Source: Lentimicrobium saccharophilum (GTDB lineage Bacteria > Bacteroidota > Bacteroidia > Bacteroidales > Lentimicrobiaceae). Taken from it: a DNA stretch of 64,000 nucleotides. Made by a program: the position numbers and the translations under genes. The notes below the pieces were generated by a model, which searched no databases, had not been told where the DNA came from, and saw nothing but the letters and a program-made list of their open reading frames with translations. The DNA lies in contig NZ_DF968183.1 of assembly GCF_001192835.1 (NCBI RefSeq), positions 62,001 through 126,000 on the forward strand, in the 5' to 3' direction. Shown one piece after another: positions 1-7,152 of this stretch. Position 1 is the first letter of the stretch. Every line of letters starts with the position of its first letter.

Positions 1-622
1 ATAAAAGGTCATTTGACCTCATGTAAACAGTTAAATTAAGTTTGTTTGCTTTTGGCTGTTTCTGAAAATGCAGAAGTCTTGTACAAGGAAAATCCTTTGT
101 TATTTTTAAATTACCTTCTTTGTCAAAACAATCTTTGGGCGGGTCTCCAATATTGATAATTGCCTGTCTTGTAAACTTATCTTTCTCAAAACTTTTACAA
201 ATGAAACTAAATTGGTCAACTTCTGATTTAGTTAGTTTTGCAATATCAATATTATAAGGATTGCCAATTTTGTAATCATCATTTATTCCATTGAATTTTC
301 TAAACCTTGGACCATAACCACCACGTAAAAATTCACCATCATCGGGGAAATTTTTCATGCTTTTCAAATAATGGCCCATAAATTCTAAATCATTTCTTCC
401 AATTGCTAACCACAATGATTCAGCAAAAGGTAAAATTGGGTTCCATTTTCTTTCAGATATGGTTACTAACCTTGCTGTTGGATTAGTAATTTTAAACATG
501 AATGGTTCAGGTAGTTCAATACAAACCTTATCTCTTGTTTTTCTTTTGACTCCATCGTTTAAAAGCAGAGTCGAAGCACCCACTATAAAAGAGTTGATTC
601 CTGTGTACTCGGCTGTATACAT
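1..622 (-). CDS. Thymidylate synthase-superfamily protein (partial; C-terminus beyond the window)
   Basis: The reading frame opens at an ATG at 622 and runs off the left edge, giving about 207 residues. The visible part has the hallmarks of the thymidylate synthase / pyrimidine hydroxymethylase fold. These are an Arg-containing strand (FTRQAIINIGDPP), the catalytic-Cys loop (KDFPCTRLLHFQ), and the phosphate- and base-binding strand (KLNLTVYMRSNDLL). Family members transfer a one-carbon unit from methylene-tetrahydrofolate to dUMP or dCMP. The usual Trp of the SAWNP-type motif is replaced, which fits a divergent, possibly hydroxymethylating branch better than housekeeping ThyA; this last point is inference. 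The start lies 40 nt inside the upstream HMUDK_hel gene, so the two are translationally coupled. The gene is AT-rich like its neighbours and unlike the core genes further right. Confidence 0.8.
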   Translation of the reverse strand, partial: MYTAEYTGINSFIVGASTLLLNDGVKRKTRDKVCIELPEPFMFKITNPTARLVTISERKWNPILPFAESLWLAIGRNDLEFMGHYLKSMKNFPDDGEFLRGGYGPRFRKFNGINDDYKIGNPYNIDIAKLTKSEVDQFSFICKSFEKDKFTRQAIINIGDPPKDCFDKEGNLKITKDFPCTRLLHFQKQPKANKLNLTVYMRSNDLL

Positions 623-1584
623 GATGACAATATGTTAGAGTTAATATTCCACTTGGGAGGGAAGAAGAGTTCAAGTGGCTTTGTGCTTCCTTGATATTTT
701 TGTTTAATTCGTTTATTATCAACTTGAAGTTCTGGGATTTTGGCTCTTAAGTATTTATCCGTTTCGCAAAAGCAATTTTGTAAATCAATTAATGTCGGCA
801 CTCTCTCAAAAAGAAGATTAAAATCAGTATAGCCAAATTTATTTTGGTATTTATCAAAATTATCTTGTGTGTATTTTATTACATCTTCAAAACTGTATTT
901 TTTAGATAATGGCTCAAAACATTTTTTTATTCCACGGATTGACCCAATGCCTGCTTTAACAAAAGAATTTTCACTAAAGTCTATAACAGAAGAATAATTC
1001 ATGTCAATTGAATATTGGTAAGCCAGGAAATCACCAATAAAAGAACAGTTACGAAGAAGCTCATAAACTTCTGATAATGAATTTGAGTTGATTATTTTTT
1101 TAAAAATAGATTTGCTAATTAGTTCATTCTTAACCATCTCTAACCATTTCTCATGCTTATAATTTAGATGATTATATAGTGAATGGGTTCCTGTCATCAT
1201 ATAAGCATTATTGAATATTGGTTGGACTTGCTTTAACTCAAATAATGCTTTATTAATACGATTTAAATCAAAGTTATTAATTGTAATAACACCAACTCTA
1301 TCCTCTAAATATTCCCATGTGTCAGGTTTGTTAAATATCTTAAATACAATTATTCTCAATAAAATATCTTCATCAGAAAAAGAATTAACGGTATATATGA
1401 CGTTTCGAATTAAGTATTGACTCACTCTGTCCATAGCACGATATACATTCGTAAACTTATGAACACTCAATATTTCGTCACTTGTCAATGGCCGTATATT
1501 ATTATACTTGTTCCAGAAAATATTCATTCTTTCCTGGATAAAATAAAAGTAGTACTGGAATATTTCTTCTTTAGGTTTAATCAT
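583..1584 (-). CDS. HMUDK_hel-family protein (5-hmdU DNA kinase helical domain; alpha-glutamyl/putrescinyl-thymine pyrophosphorylase-like)
   Basis: This 333-residue, mainly helical protein lacks a signal peptide or membrane segment. Motifs I associate with the family of phage-type 5-hydroxymethyl-dU DNA kinases and thymine-modification pyrophosphorylases are visible. They include an N-terminal stretch with FTNVYRAMDRVSQYLI, then FKIFNKPDTWEYLE, then FLAYQYSIDMNYS, an acidic/aromatic SENSFVKAGIGS segment, and C-terminal LIDLQNCFCETDKY and RIKQKY followed by FFPPKWNIN. In phages, relatives act on hydroxymethyluracil in DNA made by thymidylate-synthase homologues. Here a TS-like gene overlaps the 3' end by 40 nt, which supports a shared pathway. 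Whether the pair modifies host DNA, modifies nucleotides, or acts against phage cannot be told from sequence. It lies just downstream of a TIR/SLOG operon and a palindromic cassette boundary. Confidence 0.8.
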   Translation of the reverse strand: MIKPKEEIFQYYFYFIQERMNIFWNKYNNIRPLTSDEILSVHKFTNVYRAMDRVSQYLIRNVIYTVNSFSDEDILLRIIVFKIFNKPDTWEYLEDRVGVITINNFDLNRINKALFELKQVQPIFNNAYMMTGTHSLYNHLNYKHEKWLEMVKNELISKSIFKKIINSNSLSEVYELLRNCSFIGDFLAYQYSIDMNYSSVIDFSENSFVKAGIGSIRGIKKCFEPLSKKYSFEDVIKYTQDNFDKYQNKFGYTDFNLLFERVPTLIDLQNCFCETDKYLRAKIPELQVDNKRIKQKYQGSTKPLELFFPPKWNINSNILSSCIQPSTQESTLL

Positions 1585-1730
1585 CTATAATCAAATTGTT
1601 AACTAGGAAAAATTGTACTCTTTTGTTAATTTAAGATTTCAGTGTCAGCTTGAGCGATTTGTTAATGTATGCAATGTGCGTTAACACTATTTCTATTTTA
1701 GCATACATTTCCTCCATTCATCTTCTTTTT

Positions 1731-1875
1731 CAGCTTTGCCTGTTACGTTTTGCGGCTTGGCTTAATGGCGGAATTTTAGCACATAAGTTCAATCGAAGAA
1801 CTGCCTTGAACCTACCACAAAACTGTCATACGAAGCACTGCACCCACCATTACGTCAAACCGCTGTTACAAGCTG
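1731..1875 (-). repeat. attC-like imperfect palindrome after the SLOG gene
   Basis: A 145-bp imperfect inverted repeat. The outer arms are CAGCTT and AAGCTG. Inner arms pair GCGGCTTGGCTTAATGG with the complement of a GCGGTTTGACGTAATGG-like arm on the other side. A central loop of about 80 nt separates them. It begins 5 nt after the stop codon of the SLOG gene, the position of an integron attC site in a gene cassette. The core triplets deviate from the canonical attC R boxes, so attC identity is inferred from symmetry, length and position only. No coding content is convincing here. Confidence 0.5.
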
Positions 1876-1880
1876 GGCTT

Positions 1881-2837
1881 CTAATTTATTTCCTTTAGAC
1901 CTTTCATTATTAAAAAAACTATTTCATGTATATTCTGACTTTCAAACAGAACTAGATTTTCATCAACACTTAAGCCATTCATTTCAGACAATTTATCAAG
2001 ATTGCATTGTCTGAAGAACTCTAAAAGGTTTTGGTAGTCTATGGGGACACTTGCCGTGTCGGAATATACATTCTTAAATCCTTGAATAAAGGAATTGCTA
2101 TATTGAAATTCATTCGTAAATTCTTTTGGAACTTCACCAAGAATAACCCTTGACAGCGTTTTGGCAGCACCACCAAAGCCACCGATAATATAGATCGGTT
2201 TATTAGCCTTTAGTGAATAGTATGCTTCTTCAATAATACCTGGCACATAGCCTAAGAAATTACTTTGTTTCCCACCGAGTAACAATCTTGCATAACTTTT
2301 ATCGGCCATTATTCTTCTCATGTCTGAGAAGCATTCCGAGAAAATGTATCGGTCTTCAATATTATTAAAAGGGTCATATTTCCGATTCTTATCAATATCC
2401 CCTAAATGCTTGGGTGTCTCTATTATAACAGGCTCAACCTGCTGCTTAACAAAATCCGCTTTTATTTCCAATGTCAGGGAATTACTGTTCGGAAAAGGGA
2501 AGTAGTTTATGAACCGAAATGATTTATCATTTAAAAATTTATATTGATAAGATAATTCTGCAAATATCTTAGTAAATCCTTCATTTTTTAAATGGCCGCC
2601 ATACAAAAGTGTTCCACCATTTGCCATTATATAGCGAGCCAATTCAATCATAGTATCCTTTAAATGCTGAATCGAAAGCCCTAAGTGTTCTAGGTCTTCG
2701 TTATCTGAAACCGAAACAGCAATTCGTATTCCATTAAGAATTCCTTTTTTTCTAGATATTATTTCCAGTTCCTTTTGCTCTGCGATTGATTCCGCAAGAT
2801 TTTCAGAAATACCAGAAATGTTTTTTTCTGTTTCCAT
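1881..2837 (-). CDS. SLOG-fold protein, TIR-associated (TPALS-like)
   Basis: 318 residues, last gene of the TIR operon, starting 2 nt after the stop of the dual-TIR gene. After a charged N-terminus, residues about 38-100 contain an IRIAVSVSD strand, a LGLSIQHLKD helix start and the glycine-rich NGGTLLYGGHLKNEGFTKIF loop. A second glycine-rich motif, IYIIGGFGGAAKTL, lies near residue 220. These are typical of the SLOG (SMF/LOG-like Rossmann) superfamily, whose TIR-linked members bind nucleotide-derived signals such as cyclic ADP-ribose isomers. I think it resembles the TIR- and PNP-associated SLOG branch. No SIR2, membrane or nuclease effector domain is fused, unlike classical ThsA, so the output is unclear; it could sense, hydrolyse or synthesise a ligand. 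A palindromic cassette end follows 5 nt after the stop. Confidence 0.7.
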   Translation of the reverse strand: METEKNISGISENLAESIAEQKELEIISRKKGILNGIRIAVSVSDNEDLEHLGLSIQHLKDTMIELARYIMANGGTLLYGGHLKNEGFTKIFAELSYQYKFLNDKSFRFINYFPFPNSNSLTLEIKADFVKQQVEPVIIETPKHLGDIDKNRKYDPFNNIEDRYIFSECFSDMRRIMADKSYARLLLGGKQSNFLGYVPGIIEEAYYSLKANKPIYIIGGFGGAAKTLSRVILGEVPKEFTNEFQYSNSFIQGFKNVYSDTASVPIDYQNLLEFFRQCNLDKLSEMNGLSVDENLVLFESQNIHEIVFLIMKGLKEIN

Positions 2838-2839
2838 CT

Positions 2840-4006
2840 TTATAAAGTTGGTAAATAAATAGGTGTGATGAACTTTATATCCTTATCTATATCATTCAAT
2901 ATCCTTAGTTCTTCTGCACCTAGGGGCGGTTCTGGATAAAGCACTATCAGTTTCTTGTTTACTGTACGTTTCTTTTTATATAAGTCAATGTAGTTGAAAA
3001 GTTCAGGTGGTGATGTGATTGTTACAAACTCGGCCTTATCATCTTTAAATTTTTCTTCAAATGATTTTAAAAGTTCTCGTTGATAGAGATTGTTTACTAC
3101 TTGATATAGTGTTAAAGTCAAAATCTCATTAAAGCTTGAATTTTCTTCTTGCTTTAAAGTTATAGTAGGTGTATTACCCATATAAGGGAATGCTCTTTTC
3201 TCTCCATCTTTAATATCGTGGACTACCACAATAGAGCATTTATATCGCTTTGCAACTAAAACTTCAATTCTACACCATTCTCTGGAAGAATATTCATCAG
3301 TATGAAAAACCACAAGTGCAGCATTTTCAATATTGGCCCCTATTTGCTTTTCAAACTCATATCCATCAGCAATATCCACTGTATCAAAGAATATATCAAG
3401 TTTTGTTTCTGATTCAACAAATACTTTAAATTTCTTAGCTGTTTTTTCTCCATCCTTTTTAGCGTGACTTAAAAATAGTTTTACTGGAGAAGGTATTTTA
3501 CTGCCTTTTTTATCCATCCAAACTGGTTGGAAATTCATCAGTAATCGAGCACAATCATGTAGAAGTTCAGATTTGATTTTTTTGATTTCTTTTTTGTATT
3601 CGTCTTGAATATTGATAAACCCATCATGATGCCTAATAAATTGAATGGAGTCAAGTCCACATCCAATACCAGTGGCTTGTTTACATAATGCAATTGGATA
3701 AATTCTGGTATTGTCGTCCATTAGCCCAACCAGTTGCTTCGTGTATTCTTGAAAGCCTCCATCTGTCATGAAATTTTCATCAACGAGCAGAATAATTGCA
3801 TTTCTATTTGCTATGTTCTTATCAATTGGAATTAGCGAAGCACTTCGATAATAAACTTGAACCCCCAAGCCTCTTGATAGTGGCTCTTCAATATTTCTAC
3901 AAAATGTACTGTACAAATCATTTGCAATTTGTTTCCCCACAGCAAAAGCAGGATGCCAGACCACAAAAAGCGATAGTGGGTATTTTAGTCTGTTTTTCAT
4001 TCGCAA
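2840..4006 (-). CDS. Tandem TIR-domain protein (two TIR-like domains)
   Basis: 388 residues. Residues about 8-135 form a first TIR/flavodoxin-like domain (LFVVWHPAF strand, LSRGLGVQVYYRS, AIILLVDENF). Residues about 172-300 form a clear second TIR domain: VKLFLSHAKKDGEKTAKKF, a DIFFDTVDIADG box-2-like segment, and SREWCRIEVL with the Glu expected for NAD glycohydrolase activity. The first domain shows no equivalent WxxxE motif and may be a regulatory, non-catalytic copy. The C-terminal ~80 residues are unassigned. The start overlaps the preceding TIR gene by 10 nt, and the stop is 2 nt before the SLOG gene, so all are probably co-translated. TIR enzymes of this sort cleave NAD or make cyclic ADP-ribose variants; activity here is inferred. 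Confidence 0.75.
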   Translation of the reverse strand: MRMKNRLKYPLSLFVVWHPAFAVGKQIANDLYSTFCRNIEEPLSRGLGVQVYYRSASLIPIDKNIANRNAIILLVDENFMTDGGFQEYTKQLVGLMDDNTRIYPIALCKQATGIGCGLDSIQFIRHHDGFINIQDEYKKEIKKIKSELLHDCARLLMNFQPVWMDKKGSKIPSPVKLFLSHAKKDGEKTAKKFKVFVESETKLDIFFDTVDIADGYEFEKQIGANIENAALVVFHTDEYSSREWCRIEVLVAKRYKCSIVVVHDIKDGEKRAFPYMGNTPTITLKQEENSSFNEILTLTLYQVVNNLYQRELLKSFEEKFKDDKAEFVTITSPPELFNYIDLYKKKRTVNKKLIVLYPEPPLGAEELRILNDIDKDIKFITPIYLPTL

Positions 4007-4788
4007 GTGTCTTTATCCATTTGTAAACGAGAATTAGTTCTTTTATCAGCCATCGAAATACGTCTTTCAAAAGCTTCTTCAATGTACTCTTGCACTTTCA
4101 CCCTATCGTCGGTCCAATCTCTGATTATAGCATAACCTGATTTTACGTTGTCAGCTAACCGTGCAGGCATTAAATCATAGGTAGCCTGTCCAGTACCATA
4201 ATCAGGATGTGATGGAAGAAGGATGCCCAATAAACCTGCATTGCTTTCGCCTACTTTCAAATTCAATGCTCCGGAAATTTCCCAATCCACATGCATTCTA
4301 CATTTGGTTTTAGGGCCAATTAAAACTACCAACACAGTTGTATCAGACAAATATTCTTTCTGAATTAACTGCTTAATGTATTCATCACTGTTGTCTGAAT
4401 CAATATCTCCATCTTCAACGGATTTACTGACTATTAAATCTCCAAATAGATTAGCAAATCTTGCTCTATCACCTTGATTATCTCGATGGTAATAGCTAAC
4501 AAAAGTTTTCCGCTTAGTTTCATTTAATGGCAGTTTGAACTCCCAACTAAAGTAACCACCATTATAAGAAAAAGGGTTGTGTTTCTTCCATTCATCTTGA
4601 ACGTCTGGATTTGGTGTCATAATTGAGATTTGGTAACCAGCCGTTACCTTATTCACCATCCACTGTCTGTTCTGGGTTGTTCCATTATCAAGGCTTTGGC
4701 CATCGTATTCATATACTGTTACGTCACGAATTAGTCGCCCATCTTCTCTAAAGGAGAGTCTTGTTACTAAGTATTCTTTATTTGCCAT
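3997..4788 (-). CDS. ThsB-like TIR protein with an N-terminal accessory domain
   Basis: 263 residues. The first ~90 residues form a small beta-rich domain of unknown role (YLVTRLSFREDGRLIRDVTV, then a conserved-looking aromatic stretch ending in FSWEF), loosely reminiscent of DUF3892. Residues about 93-240 are a TIR-like domain of the ThsB/DUF1863 type. It starts with KTFVSYYHRDNQGDRARF, followed by TTVLVVLIGPKT and HVDWEISGAL, in which the Glu is the likely catalytic residue. ThsB proteins sense phage and make cyclic ADP-ribose-type signals for a SLOG-containing partner, and a SLOG gene is encoded two genes downstream. Spacing is 9 nt from the upstream TIR gene and a 10-nt overlap with the downstream one. 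Confidence 0.75.
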   Translation of the reverse strand: MANKEYLVTRLSFREDGRLIRDVTVYEYDGQSLDNGTTQNRQWMVNKVTAGYQISIMTPNPDVQDEWKKHNPFSYNGGYFSWEFKLPLNETKRKTFVSYYHRDNQGDRARFANLFGDLIVSKSVEDGDIDSDNSDEYIKQLIQKEYLSDTTVLVVLIGPKTKCRMHVDWEISGALNLKVGESNAGLLGILLPSHPDYGTGQATYDLMPARLADNVKSGYAIIRDWTDDRVKVQEYIEEAFERRISMADKRTNSRLQMDKDTCE

Positions 4789-4797
4789 ATTGATAAA

Positions 4798-5361
4798 TTA
4801 GTATTTGTCACTTATCAAACTGTCCATCACTCCAGACAATGGATTCAAGGAGCTACCATAGTCACTCATCATTTTTGTTTCCAATAATATTTCTTTCTTT
4901 TTACCACTCAATCGTTCGACAAGCTCATTCAAGTCGTAAATGTCTCTTACAATTGTTGCAGTTCTTACATATTCGGGGAGTTTTCCCTTTGGAATTCCTT
5001 TTAAGCAGAGAACCCCTAAGTCTGTTTTATCATACCCATATCCAATTTCAAATGGAACCCATGTAGAATACAAAGTATCAGGAGAAACCAAAACTAGCAT
5101 ATGACTACTATTGTTAATTCCGTTGCAAATGGCATTTGTTACCTCCTTTGGATTGTCATTTTGATGTTGAAGTTTCAATTCCGTATCATAAACGTCTATG
5201 TAAACATCTATGCCTGCTCCTTGTAAGTATTCAGCAACTTTAATAGCTGCATCTCTGTCTTTCTTCTGATATGAGATGAATACACACTTTATACCGAGGG
5301 AAACTACTTGAGTCCTTGATTGATATTTTGTTGGATAATAAAATCTATTTATGCCTGCCAT
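4798..5361 (-). CDS. TIR-domain protein (TIR_2 / ThsB type)
   Basis: 187 residues. A single TIR domain covers residues about 25-135: CVFISYQKKDRDAAIKVAEY at the first strand and helix, GIDVYIDVYDTEL as the second strand, SSHMLVLVSPDTLYSTWVPF as the fourth, and a Glu in PFEIGYG at the predicted catalytic position. The last ~50 residues, rich in Lys, Ser and Met, are unassigned. It is soluble, with no signal peptide. It is the second gene of the operon, 5 nt after the first TIR gene and 9 nt before the third. With at least four TIR genes in one transcript, different sensors may feed one SLOG output; this is inference by analogy with multi-ThsB Thoeris loci. Confidence 0.8.
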   Translation of the reverse strand: MAGINRFYYPTKYQSRTQVVSLGIKCVFISYQKKDRDAAIKVAEYLQGAGIDVYIDVYDTELKLQHQNDNPKEVTNAICNGINNSSHMLVLVSPDTLYSTWVPFEIGYGYDKTDLGVLCLKGIPKGKLPEYVRTATIVRDIYDLNELVERLSGKKKEILLETKMMSDYGSSLNPLSGVMDSLISDKY

Positions 5362-5366
5362 AACAT

Positions 5367-5909
5367 TTAAATTCTAAAACCTAGAAAATCCCAGTAATCT
5401 TCTTCCATTCGTTCTCGGCTGTTATCAATTTTACGGGGAACATTGGTTCTGTTCCAGTAAGTATAGTTCACTTTGCTTTCAAAATCTCTTTCCAAATTTT
5501 CCCACTTTATACTTACCGCAAAGCCTGAGTCAATATTGTCTTGTAACCTGTTTGGAATGGAATGTGATTCTACTGGTAAAAAAATACCAAGCAGACCGTT
5601 TGGTTTGAATGATTTATAAGGGTCATACGGATGCGTGTAGCCCCTTAACGATGCCCATATTTCCCAGTCAATCCATTTGCGGTGACCTGTTCTTTCGCCA
5701 ATTAAAACGACAGTAACAGAACTGCGTCTCATTTTCTCCCTTACCTTTTTATAAATAGTTTCGTCCGTTAAATGCCCTAAATCATCTTTCAGTGAATAGT
5801 CAGCTACTTTCATTTGAGTAATTACCTTTCTCAGTTTCGAGATGTATTTTTGGTCTCGCTCGTGATGGTAGCTTACAAAGCAGTTTCGGATTTTCTTTTC
5901 AATTGCCAT
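5367..5909 (-). CDS. ThsB-like TIR protein (MTH538/DUF1863 type)
   Basis: 180 residues, first gene of the TIR operon. The whole protein is one TIR-like domain. NCFVSYHHERDQKYISKLRK opens it, TIYKKVREKMRRSSVTVVLI follows, and RKWIDWEIWASL carries the predicted catalytic Glu. The central LLGIFLPVESHSIPNRLQDN is also shared with the third gene of the operon, which carries LLGILLPSHP at the same place, so these two are closer relatives of each other than of the other TIR proteins here. In Thoeris, such proteins detect infection and make a cyclic ADP-ribose isomer. A Bacteroidota -7 element lies about 56 nt upstream of the start, inside a repeated segment shared with the neighbouring gene unit. 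Confidence 0.85.
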   Translation of the reverse strand: MAIEKKIRNCFVSYHHERDQKYISKLRKVITQMKVADYSLKDDLGHLTDETIYKKVREKMRRSSVTVVLIGERTGHRKWIDWEIWASLRGYTHPYDPYKSFKPNGLLGIFLPVESHSIPNRLQDNIDSGFAVSIKWENLERDFESKVNYTYWNRTNVPRKIDNSRERMEEDYWDFLGFRI

Positions 5910-5964
5910 TTTATAGAATGTCGTTCATTGGTTACAGTGTCGTCTGGTAGACTTGTTTGTAACT

Positions 5965-5972
5965 CAAAAATA
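5965..5972 (-). promoter_or_regulatory. Candidate -7 element for the TIR operon
   Basis: On the minus strand this reads TATTTTTG, matching the Bacteroidota TAnnTTTG consensus, about 56 nt upstream of the first TIR start. No TTTG was found at the ideal -33 spacing. The site lies at the edge of a direct repeat also found upstream of the 6300-6854 gene. Confidence 0.45.
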
Positions 5973-6115
5973 TCCTCACCAAATTATCCATCTAATTATT
6001 CACAAGCACTTGCTCCCGATACCATCTACTATATCTCTATCTATATTCCAGGGAGCAAATTACACCCGAAAATTACAAAAGAAAACTACATATCAGCAAT
6101 AATGCAGGAAAAATT
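5970..6115 (-). repeat. Promoter-region direct repeat, copy A
   Basis: About 145 bp, similar by eye at most positions to 6900-7055. The best-conserved core is CCCGAAAATTACAAAAGAAA followed by TACATATCAGCAATAATGCAGG. It lies between the TIR operon and the palindrome at 6176-6293. Both copies sit directly upstream of a minus-strand gene unit, so they may carry the unit promoter or mark a shared insertion junction. Confidence 0.65.
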
Positions 6116-6175
6116 TTTGCATTTCATTCTCAATTTAAGGTTATTGCAACCGAAATGCTTTTAAATCTAGCAAGC

Positions 6176-6293
6176 GGGCATAACGGAACTGCCTGGTTGC
6201 GGGTGGCCGGTGGGAGCGGAGGTTCCTGAGTTTCTGCCGAAGGACGCACCGGTGGGCTTTAGCGCTTACCGGCCGTCTACCCGATGGTGCCCT
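6176..6293 (-). repeat. attC-like imperfect palindrome after the DUF2846 gene
   Basis: A ~118-bp GC-rich imperfect inverted repeat with outer arms GGGCA and TGCCC. Inner arms pair GCGGGTGGCCGGTGGG with the complement of CTTACCGGCCGTCTACCCG. The end lies 6 nt after the stop of the DUF2846 gene. Its base composition is strikingly higher in GC than the AT-rich flanks. GTTATGCCC occurs on the minus strand at one end and resembles an integron R' box. Identification as attC is tentative. Confidence 0.45.
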
Positions 6294-6299
6294 GTATAT

Positions 6300-6854
6300 T
6301 TAATTCCCTTTATAGTACATCGATTTTGATAATTTTGGAATAATTACTCCTGAACCCTTCTCCTCTCTATACTTTTCTAAACCCCTTTCTATTGCACTTT
6401 CAAGTCTTATTGTTTCATTCCTAAGTTCTTCTTCTGTAAATGATTCTGAAGGCTTTTTATTTAAAAGTTTAAAGATCTTTTCCATCTTCTTTGAATCATC
6501 TGTATTCACTGGCCGCAACTCTACCGCAGCTTTTATTGCTCCCATTTTTACAATCGCTTCTATAAAATAGATCTTCCCGGCTTCTAATTCTGCTTCTACA
6601 AAATCCCGATTTTCAGATCTTGCCCAAAATAAATGTTGACCAGGTTCACATTCATATCTTATATACTTTGGACCATTAAATACTCCAATAAGTTTTGTAC
6701 TATCGAAATAACTAAAATTTATGGCGAATCCGGTTGAACTTGTTCTTACAAAATAAACAACAGCTTTATCTTCAGGTGCAGGATTTAAATTCTGACATAA
6801 AGAGGTAAAAGCAAAAAACATTAAAGGAAGAATTAATACGAACTTTTTTCTCAT
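6300..6854 (-). CDS. Secreted DUF2846-like protein
   Basis: 184 residues. Residues 1-20 are a typical signal peptide (MRKKFVLILPLMFFAFTSLC). Residues about 30-115 read as a compact beta domain with KAVVYFVRTSSTGFAINFSY, IGVFNGPKYIRYECEPGQH and LFWARSENRDF, the pattern I associate with DUF2846 exported proteins. No activity is known for this family. The C-terminal third is charged and helical. The gene is a single-gene unit: a repeated promoter-like segment upstream (6900-7055) and an attC-like palindrome 6 nt after its stop. It therefore looks like a cassette beside the TIR operon unit rather than part of that operon. Confidence 0.65.
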   Translation of the reverse strand: MRKKFVLILPLMFFAFTSLCQNLNPAPEDKAVVYFVRTSSTGFAINFSYFDSTKLIGVFNGPKYIRYECEPGQHLFWARSENRDFVEAELEAGKIYFIEAIVKMGAIKAAVELRPVNTDDSKKMEKIFKLLNKKPSESFTEEELRNETIRLESAIERGLEKYREEKGSGVIIPKLSKSMYYKGN

Positions 6855-6899
6855 GTTAGTTATGGTTTAAATTAATCAATGTATGGGATACAACCCGTA

Positions 6900-7055
6900 A
6901 ATATACTCAACAAATTTTCCATCTAATCACTTACAAGCACTTACAATCAACTGCTCCCGCTACTATCTCCTCAATCTTCATCGATATTCCAGGCAGCAAA
7001 CCATCCCGAAAATTACAAAAGAAATTTACATATCAGCAATAATGCAGGGAAAAAG
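6900..7055 (-). repeat. Promoter-region direct repeat, copy B
   Basis: Partner of copy A at 5970-6115, upstream of the DUF2846 gene. It shares the AATTTTCCATCTAAT-like left part, the CGATATTCCAGG-like middle and the CCCGAAAATTACAAAAGAAA core, but has small insertions. On the minus strand the edge nearest the gene holds a TATATTTA element close to the Bacteroidota -7 consensus. The 298 bases between the DUF2846 gene and the next gene hold nothing else I recognise. Confidence 0.6.
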
Positions 7056-7152
7056 TTGTATTACTTTCGCACTTTGTGGTTATCAGGAATAATCAGCCCG
7101 GTAGAAGTTGTAATCGGATCAGTCGTACTTGTTGCATTAGCTATATACCCCG

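Noticed and set aside
1650..1898. 82-codon plus-strand open frame
   Set aside because: It overlaps the attC-like palindrome and has no recognisable protein features.
2840..5909. CBASS or Pycsar system
   Set aside because: No cGAS/DncV-like or cyclase gene is present; the domains are TIR and SLOG.
5814..6164. 116-codon plus-strand open frame at the start of the TIR operon
   Set aside because: It covers the 5' end of a TIR gene antisense and the non-coding repeat upstream.
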